Shown: positions 18,095-26,566, counted from the first letter of the stretch. The stretch: DNA of 64,000 nucleotides from Sphingomonas sp. PR090111-T3T-6A (GCF_000383095.1 NZ_AORL01000010.1:496001-560000); one strand, 5' to 3'. Notes: a model not told the origin generated them from the letters alone. Program-made: numbers and translations.

Positions 18095-18109
18095 TATGCG
18101 TCATGCATA
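18095..18109. promoter_or_regulatory. Candidate operator between MarR and AhpD-like genes
   Basis: TATGC-GTCAT-GCATA is a perfect inverted repeat with 5-base arms in the 62-base divergent gap. TGTATG also occurs twice just to the left. It lies 17 bases before the AhpD-like ATG, where a bound repressor would block transcription. Confidence 0.55.
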
Positions 18110-18126
18110 TATAGGAGATATACCCC

Positions 18127-18432
18127 ATGCACGATATGAGCAAGCTGAAGAACCTCAAGCACCTCGATCAGGGTGCGCCCGAAGCGATGAAGGCTTTCTG
18201 GGCCTTCGACAAAGCCGTCTTCAAGGACGGAGCGATTTCCGAGCTTAACAAGCAGCTGATCGCGGTGGCCGTCGCGCTGACGACGCAGTGCCCCTATTGC
18301 ATCGAGCTTCATACCACGGCCGCGAAGAAGGCCGGCGCGACCAACGCGGAGCTGGCCGAAGCCGCGACGGTGGCCGCCGCGATCCGGGCGGGCGGGGCGA
18401 TCACGCACGCCGCGCATCTGTTCGAGGGTTGA
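18127..18432 (+). CDS. AhpD-like carboxymuconolactone decarboxylase family protein
   Basis: This 101-residue protein is a compact AhpD/CMD-fold protein. The catalytic pattern CPYCIELH at about residues 58-65 carries the two redox Cys and the His that relay electrons to peroxide in AhpD. A downstream helix EAATVAAAIRAGGAITHA is typical of the small one-domain branch. It is likely an alkylhydroperoxidase-type thiol protein in the cytoplasm. The start follows AGGAGATAT. It diverges from the MarR gene and carries the candidate operator in front, not an ECF-type promoter. A strong stem-loop follows. Confidence 0.92.
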   Translation: MHDMSKLKNLKHLDQGAPEAMKAFWAFDKAVFKDGAISELNKQLIAVAVALTTQCPYCIELHTTAAKKAGATNAELAEAATVAAAIRAGGAITHAAHLFEG

Positions 18433-18457
18433 GCCGCCCAACCGGTTGATGCCCTTG

Positions 18458-18493
18458 CCCGAGGCAGCCCGACGCGCGCCGGGCCGCCTCGGG
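18458..18493 (+). terminator. Stem-loop terminator after the AhpD-like gene
   Basis: CCCGAGGC-a-GCCC (18458-18470) pairs with GGGC-c-GCCTCGGG (18481-18493) around a 10-base loop. No long T-run follows. Confidence 0.6.
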
Positions 18494-18596
18494 AGGTCCT
18501 TATCTCCGCCTCCGTCCCGTGACCGGAGACTCTGGTGAAGAACCGGCGCTGAATCTCGCTTCCTTCCGTTTCCACAGGCCATTGTGCGGCCCGTTC

Positions 18597-18621
18597 GTAA
18601 CCGGATCCCGATCGCGGCGTG
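18597..18621 (+). promoter_or_regulatory. ECF-type promoter for the bufferin operon (15-base spacing)
   Basis: GTAACC (18597-18602), 15 bases, CGTG (18618-18621), 106 bases before bufA. The spacing is one base shorter than the consensus here. Confidence 0.68.
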
Positions 18622-18727
18622 TTTCGCATTGGACGGTCGACCGGCCCAACGCCCCCTCCCAAACCCCGGCCGGTCGATCGTCCACCAGCCGCGACCGGAT
18701 CGGTCGCTCACCGTGGAAGGAACGCAT

Positions 18728-19009
18728 ATGAACAAGCCCGTCTCGATGGCCGCCGGAACCGGCATCCTCGCCACCTCGCTGCTCGGCGCGATCGCCCTTT
18801 CGACCGCCGCGCATGCCGGCCCGGTCGCCCAGCCCGCCGGCTCGGAGAAATGCTACGGGATCGCGAACGCCGGCAAGAACGACTGCGCCGCCGGCGTCCA
18901 CAGCTGCGCCGGGCAGGCGACCCGGCCGATGGACAAGGCGTCGTTCGTCTATCTGCCGAAGGGCGCCTGCGCCAAGATCGCCAACGGCAGCACGACGGCG
19001 GGCAAGTAA
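18728..19009 (+). CDS. bufA: BufA1-type bufferin precursor (DUF2282)
   Basis: This 93-residue secreted precursor belongs to DUF2282, now known as BufA1 periplasmic metallophores. A Sec signal peptide (about residues 1-30, ending AHA) is followed by a mature part with four Cys: EKCYG, KNDCAAG, HSCAGQ and KGACAKI. In characterised bufferins an MNIO enzyme turns Cys residues into thiooxazole-type groups that bind copper in the periplasm. The ATG at 18728 follows GAAGGA. Its stop overlaps the bufB start as TAATG, so the peptide and its maturase are translationally coupled. Copper as the ligand is known for relatives and inferred here. Confidence 0.93.
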   Translation: MNKPVSMAAGTGILATSLLGAIALSTAAHAGPVAQPAGSEKCYGIANAGKNDCAAGVHSCAGQATRPMDKASFVYLPKGACAKIANGSTTAGK

Positions 19010-19923
19010 TGGATCGCGGCCGCATGGCGCGATCGGTTTTCGCCGACGGCCATGCGGCCGCAGCCTCCGGGCCGTTGCAGGGTGCCGGAGTGGGCCTGCG
19101 CTATCCCCATCACGAGCAGGTGCTCGCGTCGCCCGGAGCGGTCGATTTCTTCGAGATTCACGCCGAGAACTATCTGAGCGGCATCGCGCTCGACGATGCC
19201 CTCGAGATCCGGCGGAGCACCCCGCTCTCGATCCATGCGACCGGGCTGTCGCTCGGCTCGGCCCACGGCGTCAGCCGGGAGCATGTCGAACGGATCGCGC
19301 GGCTGTGCGCGCTGCTGGAGCCGGCGCAGGTCTCCGATCATATCTCATGGAGCAGCACCGGCGGCGGTCATGTGCCGGACCTCCTGCCGCTGCCCTATAC
19401 CGAAGAAGCCCTGGACGTCTGCGCCGTCGCCATCCAGCAGGTGCAGGACGGGCTTCGGCGCCGGATCCTCGTCGAGAACCCGTCGCGCTATCTGGCCTAT
19501 GCCGAGGCCGACTTCTCCGAGGCCCAGTTTCTCGCCGAGCTTGTCGATCGGACCGGCTGCGGCGTGCTTCTCGACCTCAACAACATCCTGGTCTCGGCCT
19601 CGAACCTTGGCCTGTCGCCGGCGTCCGAACTCCGGCAGATCCTGTCCGCGATCCCGGCCGAGGCGATCGGCGAATTGCACGTCGCGGGCCACGCGATCGA
19701 GCCGATCGCCGGCGGCGGCACGCTTCGCATCGACGATCATGGCTCCGCGGTTTCGGCCGATGTCTGGCACATGCTCGACACGACGACGCGGACGATCGGC
19801 GCCCGCCCGGTGCTGGTGGAGTGGGACACGAACCTTCCCGCCTTCGAGACGCTGTGCGCGGAGGCCTTGAGGGCGCGGCATATCGTCTCCGCGGTTCCGG
19901 AACATGCCCGTGCGGCTTGCTGA
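19009..19923 (+). CDS. bufB: BufB, MNIO-family bufferin maturase (DUF692)
   Basis: This 304-residue TIM-barrel enzyme is a multinuclear non-heme iron oxidase. Its conserved strands carry likely metal ligands: GVGLRYPHHEQV (His), VDFFEIHAENYL (Glu, His, Glu), VSDHISWS (Asp/His), ENPSRYL (Glu), LLDLNNILVSASN (Asp, Asn), GELHVAGHA (two His) and LVEWDTN. It should modify the Cys of the BufA precursor with O2 before export. The start overlaps the bufA stop by one base and the end overlaps bufC by 20 bases. The segment TGLSLGSAHG replaces the more usual HGVSLSLG, a minor variation. Confidence 0.94.
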   Translation: MDRGRMARSVFADGHAAAASGPLQGAGVGLRYPHHEQVLASPGAVDFFEIHAENYLSGIALDDALEIRRSTPLSIHATGLSLGSAHGVSREHVERIARLCALLEPAQVSDHISWSSTGGGHVPDLLPLPYTEEALDVCAVAIQQVQDGLRRRILVENPSRYLAYAEADFSEAQFLAELVDRTGCGVLLDLNNILVSASNLGLSPASELRQILSAIPAEAIGELHVAGHAIEPIAGGGTLRIDDHGSAVSADVWHMLDTTTRTIGARPVLVEWDTNLPAFETLCAEALRARHIVSAVPEHARAAC

Positions 19924-20650
19924 GCTGCAAAGCCGCTTCGCCGCGATCGTCACCGGGGACGGTGGCGATCCCGCGATGTTCGCCGCGGTGCCGGTGCCGA
20001 TCGAGCGCGCGCTCGAGGTGCACCGCGCGACGATCGAGGGCGGCTTCGCGCGGGCTCTGGCGCTGGCCTTCCCCACCGTCGAGGCGCTGGTCGGGCCGGA
20101 GCTCTTCCGGGTCATCGCGTTCGACTATCATCTGTCCGGACCCGAGACCGAGCCGACGCTCGGCCGCTATGGCCTCGGCTTCGCGGACTTTCTCGCGGAT
20201 TATGATCCGGTTCGCGAGCTGGCCTATCTGCCCGATACGGCGCGCCTCGACCTCGCGATCGAGCGCTGTCAGGGCGCGTGCGATGGCACCGAATCCTTTG
20301 CGATCGATCCGGTGGTATCGCTCGAGCTGCCGTCGTCGCTGGCCTTCCTGGTCTCGGACTTCCCGGTCGAGAAGATCCGATGGGCGATATTCGCGGGCGA
20401 CGATCACGCGCTGGCCGAACTCGACATGACTCCGGCCGCGCGCGCCATCGCCGTGTGGAGGTCGGCGCGCGCCGTGCTCGTCGACGCGATCCCGCCCGCG
20501 GCGGCGGGCTTCGTCACGGCGCTGATGGACGGGGCCACGGCGGACGATGCGTTCGCGTCGACCGTCGGGGAGCATGGTCCCGACATCCTGTCGGTTATCC
20601 GCAATCATGTTTTCGCGTCGCGGTTCGCGCGCGTCCGACCCCAGAATTGA
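19904..20650 (+). CDS. bufC: BufC/HvfC-family peptide-modification chaperone (DUF2063)
   Basis: This 248-residue protein has the DUF2063 N-terminal domain: LAELQSRFAAIVTG, then PIERALEVHRATIEGGFARALALAFPTVEALVG and FLADYDPVRELAYLPDTARLDLA. In bufferin and MNIO systems it acts as recognition partner, delivering the precursor peptide to the BufB oxidase. The C-terminal half is less conserved and ends RFARVRPQN. It overlaps bufB by 20 bases and precedes the DoxX gene by 11 bases, so the four genes form one unit. The family call is secure; the chaperone role is from work on relatives. Confidence 0.92.
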   Translation: MPVRLAELQSRFAAIVTGDGGDPAMFAAVPVPIERALEVHRATIEGGFARALALAFPTVEALVGPELFRVIAFDYHLSGPETEPTLGRYGLGFADFLADYDPVRELAYLPDTARLDLAIERCQGACDGTESFAIDPVVSLELPSSLAFLVSDFPVEKIRWAIFAGDDHALAELDMTPAARAIAVWRSARAVLVDAIPPAAAGFVTALMDGATADDAFASTVGEHGPDILSVIRNHVFASRFARVRPQN

Positions 20651-20661
20651 AAGGGAGATCC

Positions 20662-21102
20662 ATGACCGGCAGCTCGCTGCTCAAGCTTGTCGATCGCGCC
20701 TACGCCACGCTCGACCGTGTGCCGCTCAGCGTTCCGCTGCTGGTGGCCCGCATCGCGACGTTCAGCGTGTTCCTGCGCTCCGGACTGGTGAAGCTGTCCG
20801 ACTGGCAGGGGACGTTGATGCTGTTCCGGGACGAATATAAGGTTCCCGTCCTTCCACCCGAGCTTGCGGCCTATATGGCGGCCGGGATGGAGCTTGGCTG
20901 CTCGACGCTGATCCTCCTCGGCCTCCTGACCCGGATTTCCGTGCTGGGGCTCTTCGGGATGATCGCGACGATCCAGATCTTCGTCTATCCGACGGCCTGG
21001 CCCGACCATATCCAATGGACCGGCTTCATGCTCTTCCTGCTGCTGCGCGGACCGGGCGTGCTCTCGATCGATCACCTCGTCGCGAGGCGACGGTCGTCCT
21101 GA
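20662..21102 (+). CDS. DoxX-family membrane protein of the bufferin operon
   Basis: The 146-residue protein has four membrane helices of the DoxX fold: PLLVARIATFSVFLRSGLVKLSDW, the loop YKVPVLPPELAAYMA, GMELGCSTLILLGLLTRISVLGL, and a last segment after DHIQWTGFMLFLLLRGPG. DoxX proteins with the Y..P.LPP...A motif are a regular fourth member of bufferin operons; they may move electrons or reductant at the membrane, but their role is not settled. The ATG at 20662 follows GGGAGATCC. It ends the operon and is convergent with a thioredoxin-like gene. Confidence 0.92.
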   Translation: MTGSSLLKLVDRAYATLDRVPLSVPLLVARIATFSVFLRSGLVKLSDWQGTLMLFRDEYKVPVLPPELAAYMAAGMELGCSTLILLGLLTRISVLGLFGMIATIQIFVYPTAWPDHIQWTGFMLFLLLRGPGVLSIDHLVARRRSS

Positions 21103-21171
21103 AGAAGCGCGTGGCGCGGGGAGAAGCGGGGCCGAAGCGCGCTCGCTTGCCACCGGCGTCGGCGTGACGAT

Positions 21172-21654
21172 CTATGCCGCCATGGACCGCAGCGCCCGAA
21201 CCAAGGCGTCCGGGTCGAGCTGGAAGCCGTCGACGACCACCGTGCCGTCGGGCGCGATGACCACGAACCACGGGGTCCCGCCGGTCCGGTACGCCTCCAT
21301 GACGGGAGGCAGGGACGAGCCGCTCCCGGGCGCGGCATGGCCGAACGGAATGCGCAAGGCGTAACGACGCTGGTTGTCGCGGATGCGCTCGAACGTATTG
21401 ACGTCGAATCCCTCGAACACCGTCTGGATCGCGGCGAAGCCGACATCCCTGTCGGCGAGCGCCTCGACGAGCTTCACGAGGGTCGGAAAGCCGTGGGCGT
21501 GACAGCCCGGGCACCAATCCTGGAAGAAATAGAGAATCCGGTGCCGGTGACCGAGATCGTCGAGCGAGAGGGGCGCGCTTCCCTCGCCGTCTTCATCGAT
21601 CCACCGCACGTCGCGCAGCGCCGGTGCCGGCAGACCTGCAAGACCCGTCTCCAT
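21172..21654 (-). CDS. Thioredoxin-like / redoxin domain protein
   Basis: The 160-residue protein has a thioredoxin fold with the active site WCPGC at about residues 47-51, inside FFQDWCPGCHAHGFP. The cis-Pro segment GGTPWFVVIAPDG follows at about residue 125. There is no export signal, so it acts in the cytoplasm, unlike secreted TlpA relatives. It may reduce disulfides or serve as a peroxiredoxin-like reductase. The ATG at 21654 follows AGGAG by 7 bases. Its position upstream of nothing and 53 bases before msrA on the same strand suggests transcription together with msrB-msrA. No ECF-type promoter is visible here. Confidence 0.85.
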   Translation of the reverse strand: METGLAGLPAPALRDVRWIDEDGEGSAPLSLDDLGHRHRILYFFQDWCPGCHAHGFPTLVKLVEALADRDVGFAAIQTVFEGFDVNTFERIRDNQRRYALRIPFGHAAPGSGSSLPPVMEAYRTGGTPWFVVIAPDGTVVVDGFQLDPDALVRALRSMAA

Positions 21655-21707
21655 ATCGATCTCCTGCCGACGCCCGCGGCCCATCGGACCGCGGGCAACA
21701 TCATGGA

Positions 21708-22220
21708 TCAGGCGGCCGCGCCGGAACGATGCGGCAGCACCCAGTTGGGGCGCGGGAAGTGGCAGCTATAGCCGTTCGGAATCCGCTCCAGATAATCCTG
21801 ATGCTCGGGCTCCGCCTCCCAGAACGGCCCGACGGGCTCCACCTCGGTCACGACCTTGCCCGGCCACAGCCCGGACGCGTTGACGTCGGCGATCGTGTCC
21901 TCGGCAACGGCCTTCTGCGCGTTGCTCGTGTAATAGATGGCGGAGCGATAGCTCGATCCGCGATCATTTCCCTGACGGTCGCGCGTGGTCGGATCGTGGA
22001 TCTGGAAGAAGAATTCGAGCAGCTTGCGGTACGAGGTCTGCTCGGGATCGAAGATGATCTCGATCGCCTCGGCGTGGCTGCCGTGGTTGCGATAGGTCGC
22101 GTTGGGCACGTCGCCGCCGGTATAACCGACGCGGGTCGAGACGACGCCCCGCATCTTGCGGATCAGATCCTGCATGCCCCAGAAGCAGCCACCGGCCAGC
22201 ACTGCGCGTTCGGTGCTCAT
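21708..22220 (-). CDS. msrA: Peptide methionine-S-sulfoxide reductase MsrA
   Basis: MsrA reduces the S-epimer of methionine sulfoxide in proteins or free. The catalytic motif GGCFWG places the active Cys at residue 12. [21 protein letters not shown] and [18 protein letters not shown], both standard for the family, follow, and YHQDYL-like HQDYLERIP comes near the C-terminus. The 170-residue length is normal for cytoplasmic MsrA. The resolving Cys is probably the one in GYSCHF. Its start overlaps the msrB stop as ATGA, so the pair is translated together and repairs both sulfoxide epimers after oxidant damage. Confidence 0.97.
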   Translation of the reverse strand: MSTERAVLAGGCFWGMQDLIRKMRGVVSTRVGYTGGDVPNATYRNHGSHAEAIEIIFDPEQTSYRKLLEFFFQIHDPTTRDRQGNDRGSSYRSAIYYTSNAQKAVAEDTIADVNASGLWPGKVVTEVEPVGPFWEAEPEHQDYLERIPNGYSCHFPRPNWVLPHRSGAAA

Positions 22221-22666
22221 TGAATGTCCTCCACCTGGTTCAGATAATCGCCGTAGCCCTGGGCCTCCATCTCGGCCTTCGGCACGAACCGCAGCGACGC
22301 CGAGTTGATGCAGTAGCGCAGGCCCCCGCGGTCGCGCGGGCCGTCCGTGAACACATGCCCGAGGTGGCTGTCGCCATGCGTCGAGCGGACCTCGGTGCGA
22401 ATCATGCCGTGGCTCGTGTCGCGCAACTCCGCGACGTTCGCCGGCTCGATCGGCTTGGTGAAGCTCGGCCAGCCGCACCCGGACTCATATTTGTCGCTGC
22501 TCGCGAACAAGGGCTCACCCGAGACGATGTCGACATAGATCCCGGCCTGCTTGTTGTTCACATACTCGCCGGTCCCCGGACGCTCGGTCCCGCTCTGCTG
22601 CGTGACGCGATATTGCTCGGGCGTCAGCTGCGCGATCGCCGCCTCGCTTTTCTCATATTTGGCCAT
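22217..22666 (-). CDS. msrB: Peptide methionine-R-sulfoxide reductase MsrB
   Basis: MsrB reduces the R-epimer of methionine sulfoxide. The 149-residue protein has the signature [25 protein letters not shown] and the catalytic Cys in [11 protein letters not shown]. The zinc-binding CxxC pairs found in many MsrB enzymes are missing: the usual CxxC position reads [10 protein letters not shown], so this is the zinc-free type. The ATG at 22666 follows GGAGG. It leads the msrB-msrA pair with an ATGA overlap. I see no ECF-type promoter ahead of it; control is unclear. Confidence 0.97.
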   Translation of the reverse strand: MAKYEKSEAAIAQLTPEQYRVTQQSGTERPGTGEYVNNKQAGIYVDIVSGEPLFASSDKYESGCGWPSFTKPIEPANVAELRDTSHGMIRTEVRSTHGDSHLGHVFTDGPRDRGGLRYCINSASLRFVPKAEMEAQGYGDYLNQVEDIQ

Positions 22667-22798
22667 GCTATCCTCCTTCAAATTCCTTGATGCGAAGATG
22701 GGGATCGGGTCCGACGGTGTCCAATGCACGCTCGCTATAGTTTCGATGCAGCCGTGCATCGGGAAGCGGCATGCGGGTGGCACCGCCGGAGGCCGGGA

Positions 22799-24388
22799 CT
22801 ATTTCAGATCCTCGACCAGCATCGCCGCGGCGTGGCGCGCGAGCGCCTGGGTCGGCGCATTGGTGTTGCCGCTGGTGATGTTCGGCATGATCGACGCGTC
22901 GATCACGCGCAGCCCGCCGACGCCGCGGACCCTGAGCCGCGCGTCGACCACGGCGCGCTCGTCCTGGCCCATCCGGCAGGTCCCCACGGGATGCCACATC
23001 GTCGTCACGACCTGCTTCACCCATTCGCCGATCTCGGCGTCGGACTGGAGGCGTGGGTCCGGGTCCAGCTCTTCCTCGATCACCGCGGCCAGCGATGGCT
23101 GCGTCATGACCTTGCGCACGGCGCGGACCGCTTCGACGGCGGCCTTGAGATCGTCCTCGTGCCCGACGAAGTTGGGGTCGATCAGCGGCATCGAGGTCGG
23201 GAAGCGGTCCGCGAGCCGGATCGAGCCGCGGCTCTTGGGCTGCAGCACGACGGTCTCGAGCGTGATCCCCGACCGGTGCCCCGTGGGCGCCAGGCCTTCC
23301 GTCGCGATGATCGGGGCATGGTAGCACTGGATCGTCGGTTCGGCGTTGAAGTCCGCCGGGTTCCAGTGGCTCACCGATTCGATGCCGGTGCCGGCCGCCG
23401 GGCCATCCTTGGTAACGAGATAGCGAAGGCCCGCCTTGACCGTACCGAACCCCATCGCCGTCATCTGATAGCCGAGATCGCCCTTAACATAGGCGCGCAC
23501 CGGCACCATCGGATGATCGTGCAGGTTCTCGCCCACTTCGGGAGAATCGACGACGACGTCAATGCCGTGCGAAAGCAGATGCTCAGCGGGTCCGATCCCG
23601 GAATGCATCAGGATGGTCGGACTATGGACCGCGCCCGCCGACAGGATGATCTCGCTGCCCATGATCGTGTTGGGGCCATCGCCGTCCAGCTCGACGCCGA
23701 TCGCCTGCTTGTCCTTGATCAGGACGCGAACGGCCGTCTTGCCGGTGAGAAGAGCCACGCGGCCGGATGCGAGATGGGGACGCAGATAGGCGTCGGCCGC
23801 GCTGCACCGGCGGTGATCGCCGACCGTGGACTGCACAGGCGAGGCACCGATCTGGCTCTTGCCGTTATAGTCGGCGTTGAAGGGCAGCCCATATTCCTGG
23901 AATGCCTTCAGGCAATATTGGTTGAGCGGATTGATCCCCTTCGGCTGCTCGACGGACAGGCCGCCGCCGATGCCATGATATGGATCGTGGAAGGTATCGT
24001 TGTTCTCCTGCGCGATGAAGACCGGCAGAAGATCCTCGTAGGACCATTTCCCGGTATCGCCGACCGCCGCCTGCCAGCCGGCATAGTCGCGCGGCTGGCC
24101 ACGGACATAGGCCATCGCGTTGACCGACGAGCCGCCGCCGAGCACCTTGCCCGAGCGATAGGCGCGCACCGTGCCGTGCTGGGGCACCGTATCATATTTC
24201 CAGACATTCCGGTCATGGGCGAGCATGATCGCGAAACCGGCCGGAATATGCACGAACGGATCCCAATCCGTGCTGCCCGCCTCGATCAGCGCGATCGACT
24301 TGTCGGTATGCTCGGCAAGATAGCTCGCGACCACGCAACCCGCGGAGCCGGCGCCGACGATCACAACGTCAAATGTTTCCGTGGTCAT
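22799..24388 (-). CDS. GMC-family FAD-dependent oxidoreductase (choline/alcohol dehydrogenase-like)
   Basis: This 529-residue flavoenzyme has the FAD-binding Rossmann motif VIVGAGSAGCVVA at residues 9-21 and the GMC signature 1 around GKVLGGGSSVNAMAYVRG. GMC signature 2 reads GAVHSPTILMHSGIGP, and the catalytic His is in TMWHPVGTCRMG, with a second polar partner (Asn) in NITSGNTNAPT. Relatives oxidise alcohols such as choline, PEG or aliphatic alcohols to aldehydes; the substrate is not predictable. It is preceded by a LysR gene whose TGA overlaps its ATG (TGATG), so the regulator and enzyme are co-transcribed in the same direction. Confidence 0.93.
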   Translation of the reverse strand: MTTETFDVVIVGAGSAGCVVASYLAEHTDKSIALIEAGSTDWDPFVHIPAGFAIMLAHDRNVWKYDTVPQHGTVRAYRSGKVLGGGSSVNAMAYVRGQPRDYAGWQAAVGDTGKWSYEDLLPVFIAQENNDTFHDPYHGIGGGLSVEQPKGINPLNQYCLKAFQEYGLPFNADYNGKSQIGASPVQSTVGDHRRCSAADAYLRPHLASGRVALLTGKTAVRVLIKDKQAIGVELDGDGPNTIMGSEIILSAGAVHSPTILMHSGIGPAEHLLSHGIDVVVDSPEVGENLHDHPMVPVRAYVKGDLGYQMTAMGFGTVKAGLRYLVTKDGPAAGTGIESVSHWNPADFNAEPTIQCYHAPIIATEGLAPTGHRSGITLETVVLQPKSRGSIRLADRFPTSMPLIDPNFVGHEDDLKAAVEAVRAVRKVMTQPSLAAVIEEELDPDPRLQSDAEIGEWVKQVVTTMWHPVGTCRMGQDERAVVDARLRVRGVGGLRVIDASIMPNITSGNTNAPTQALARHAAAMLVEDLK

Positions 24389-25278
24389 CACTGAGTTCCT
24401 CGTTCGTGCCATGTGTATCGTTCGACCAGCAGCCGGACCTGCCTGAGCGCCATCGCGGTCGCGGAGCCCGCGATCGACTGGAAGGAGACGGTGCGCGTAA
24501 GAGCGATCCCCTCGACGGGGCGCAGCACGAGGCCGCCGACGATGGCCGAAAATTCCGGCAGCATGCACACGCCGATGCCGTCCGCGACCGCCCGCTGGAT
24601 CAGATCCTCCCGCTCGGACCGGAGCCGGGGGATCATCACGATGGCGCGCTCCTGGAGCGCGCCGTTCACGCGCGCGCGAAACTCGCAGTGAAGCCGATCG
24701 AGATAGGGCTGCTCAGCCAGCTCATCGAGCGATACCTGCGCACTTTGGGCCAGGGGGTGCCGGTCGGCCATCGCCAGCAGCAGGCGTTCCTCGAGCATCT
24801 CCACCGCGGCGAGCTTCGCATTACGGGGCGGGGCGTCCGTGGTGAAGCAGCCGTCGATCTTGCCGGCGAGCAGCAATTCGGACGCCTCGTCGCGAACGAC
24901 CGGCCGCAGGATCAGCTCGAGCATCGGAAGCTGGCGCAGCGCGTGCGAGAGGAAGCCGGTGATCAAGGCGGGCGCGACCGTATGGACGACGCCCAGCGTG
25001 ACGGTTTCGCGCCGGCCCCGGATGCGGTTTTGCGAGAGGGCGAGAACGCGCCGCTCGCTTTCGTCGATCGCCGCGAATTCGGCCTGGATGTCGCGCCCCA
25101 GCGCCGTCAGCCGCGTATCCTTCCCGTCGCGGTAGAGGAGGGTGGCGCCCAGCTCTTCCTCGAGACGCTGGATGGAGCGGGAGAGGGTGGGCTGGGACAC
25201 GCCGCTGCGCATGGCCGCCTCGGTGAAATTGAGGGTATCCGCCAGGTTTAGGAAGTGCCGGACCTGCTGGAATTCCAT
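24388..25278 (-). CDS. LysR-family transcriptional regulator (GMC operon)
   Basis: The 296-residue regulator begins with the LysR winged helix-turn-helix: FLNLADTLNFTEAAMRSGVSQPTLSRSIQRLEEELGATLL. A periplasmic-binding-like effector domain follows, with LGVVHTVAPALITGFL and GIGVCMLPEFSAIV. The ATG at 25278 gives the standard MEFQQVRHF start. It overlaps the GMC oxidoreductase gene by one base and reads in the same direction, which is unusual since LysR genes are mostly divergent from their targets. It probably regulates its own operon in response to the alcohol substrate or product. Confidence 0.93.
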   Translation of the reverse strand: MEFQQVRHFLNLADTLNFTEAAMRSGVSQPTLSRSIQRLEEELGATLLYRDGKDTRLTALGRDIQAEFAAIDESERRVLALSQNRIRGRRETVTLGVVHTVAPALITGFLSHALRQLPMLELILRPVVRDEASELLLAGKIDGCFTTDAPPRNAKLAAVEMLEERLLLAMADRHPLAQSAQVSLDELAEQPYLDRLHCEFRARVNGALQERAIVMIPRLRSEREDLIQRAVADGIGVCMLPEFSAIVGGLVLRPVEGIALTRTVSFQSIAGSATAMALRQVRLLVERYTWHERGTQ

Positions 25279-25425
25279 GCGCGCGCCGTTTCTGTCCTTC
25301 GACGGCACGACCGGGCGGACGCGCAGTCCATCGGTCCGGCGCATCCGGCACCGGAGGCTTGATCCCTGAAGGCGGAGGCGGTGGTCACATCCCGGCGTTA
25401 CGCGCCGGCACCGCCCTTTCCCGGC

Positions 25426-25845
25426 CTATTTCTTCGCCGCCGGAGCCGAAGGTTCGGACACTGATTGGAGATAGGCGATGATGAGCCGGCGCTGCGCCGG
25501 ATCGTCGACCTGCAGATACATCTTGCTGCCGGGCGCCATCTTCTGGGTGCCGGAGAGCCATTGGTCGAGGCGGGCCGGAGTCCAGGCGCCCCCGAGCTTC
25601 TTCAGCGCCGGGGAATAGCTGTAGGTGGGCACGCTGGCGACGGGCCGCCCGACCACGTTCTGCAGCCGCGGCCCGATCCGATCGGCATCCACCGAGTGAC
25701 AGGCGGTGCATTTGGTCTTGAACAGCGCCTGGCCTGCCGCCGCGTCATCGGCGGCGATGCCCGGGCGCGCGGCGATGACGAGCGCGAGAACGCCGGCCGC
25801 CGCCGCCGTGCTGAGGCGGAGCGCCAGGGACAGCGAAGGACGCAT
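25426..25845 (-). CDS. Class I cytochrome c, periplasmic
   Basis: This 139-residue protein has a Sec signal peptide (about 1-32, ending GIAA) and one class I cytochrome c domain. The heme site CTACH lies at about residues 46-50 and the distal Met is probably in GTQKMAPGSKM. The pattern GQALFKTKCTACHSVDADRIGPRLQNVVGR is that of mitochondrial-type c552/c550. It should carry electrons in the periplasm. The ATG at 25845 follows AGGAG. It lies 11 bases after the ferritin-like gene, so both share the ECF-type promoter at 26513-26538, coupling an iron-type protein with an electron carrier. Confidence 0.92.
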   Translation of the reverse strand: MRPSLSLALRLSTAAAAGVLALVIAARPGIAADDAAAGQALFKTKCTACHSVDADRIGPRLQNVVGRPVASVPTYSYSPALKKLGGAWTPARLDQWLSGTQKMAPGSKMYLQVDDPAQRRLIIAYLQSVSEPSAPAAKK

Positions 25846-25856
25846 CACGATTCTCC

Positions 25857-26429
25857 TCAGGCGAAGAGGTAGGCGGCGGTCGGAATGGGCGTTCCGGCGG
25901 CGTTGTTGAGCGTCGTCCAGTGGACGGCTTCGTCCGCCGAGATCGAGCCGAACAGCTTGGCGATCTGGGGGTCCTTCAGCGCGTTGATCTGGCCGATATA
26001 GGCGCTGGCGGCGCCCCGCTCGAGCGTGGTTGCGAGCGCCACGATATCGCCTTCCGACTTGAGCGTTCCGAGCTTCAGGTCGGCGATATAATCCGCATCC
26101 GTCTTCGGCTCGACCGGATGGCCGCCCAGTTGCGTGACGAGCTTGGCGAGCGAGTCCCGATGCTGCTGGTGATGGCCCATGAAGGTGAGCGCGACCTTGA
26201 GCGTGCCTGCGGAGAGCAGGCCGCTCTTGCCTGCGATCCGGTAGGCGGCGATCCCCTCATGCTCGATGGCGAGCGCGGTCTGGATGACGCCCACATCGTC
26301 CGAGGGGCGACCCGCGGCATCCGCCCGCGCGGTCATCATGCCGATCGCGCCGACGCCGAGCGTCACCACGCCGGCACCGGCAAGGAAGTTACGACGATCG
26401 CTGACAGCTACGCGCTGGATCAAGTCCAT
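25857..26429 (-). CDS. Ferritin-like domain protein with Tat signal
   Basis: The 190-residue protein starts with a Tat signal, SDRRNFLAGAGVVTLG with the twin Arg at residues 12-13, so it is exported folded. The mature part is a four-helix ferritin-like (DUF4439-like) domain. It has ALAIEHEGIAAYRIAG, a His-rich MGHHQQHRDSLAKLV and a late Glu/His pair in SADEAVHWTTL, plausible di-metal ligands. The substrate is unknown; related proteins accompany stress sigma factors. The ATG at 26429 follows GGAGACGAG. It is the first gene behind an ECF-type promoter and directly downstream of the ECF sigma gene. Confidence 0.85.
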   Translation of the reverse strand: MDLIQRVAVSDRRNFLAGAGVVTLGVGAIGMMTARADAAGRPSDDVGVIQTALAIEHEGIAAYRIAGKSGLLSAGTLKVALTFMGHHQQHRDSLAKLVTQLGGHPVEPKTDADYIADLKLGTLKSEGDIVALATTLERGAASAYIGQINALKDPQIAKLFGSISADEAVHWTTLNNAAGTPIPTAAYLFA

Positions 26430-26512
26430 TGTCTCGTCTCCGAAGTATGCGGTGAACGGAAGGATCGACGCTCGCGCGACAATCTCCATGTTCACCGCTT
26501 CCGGATTCAACA

Positions 26513-26538
26513 CTCGTCGGTTGGAGGGAGGCGGTTAC
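26513..26538 (-). promoter_or_regulatory. ECF-type promoter for the ferritin-like/cytochrome c operon
   Basis: Minus strand GTAACC (26538-26533), 16 bases, CGAG (26516-26513). It lies in the 137-base gap behind the sigma gene. Confidence 0.84.
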
Positions 26539-26566
26539 AGACGCGAAGCCGTAAAAATGCTTTCAT

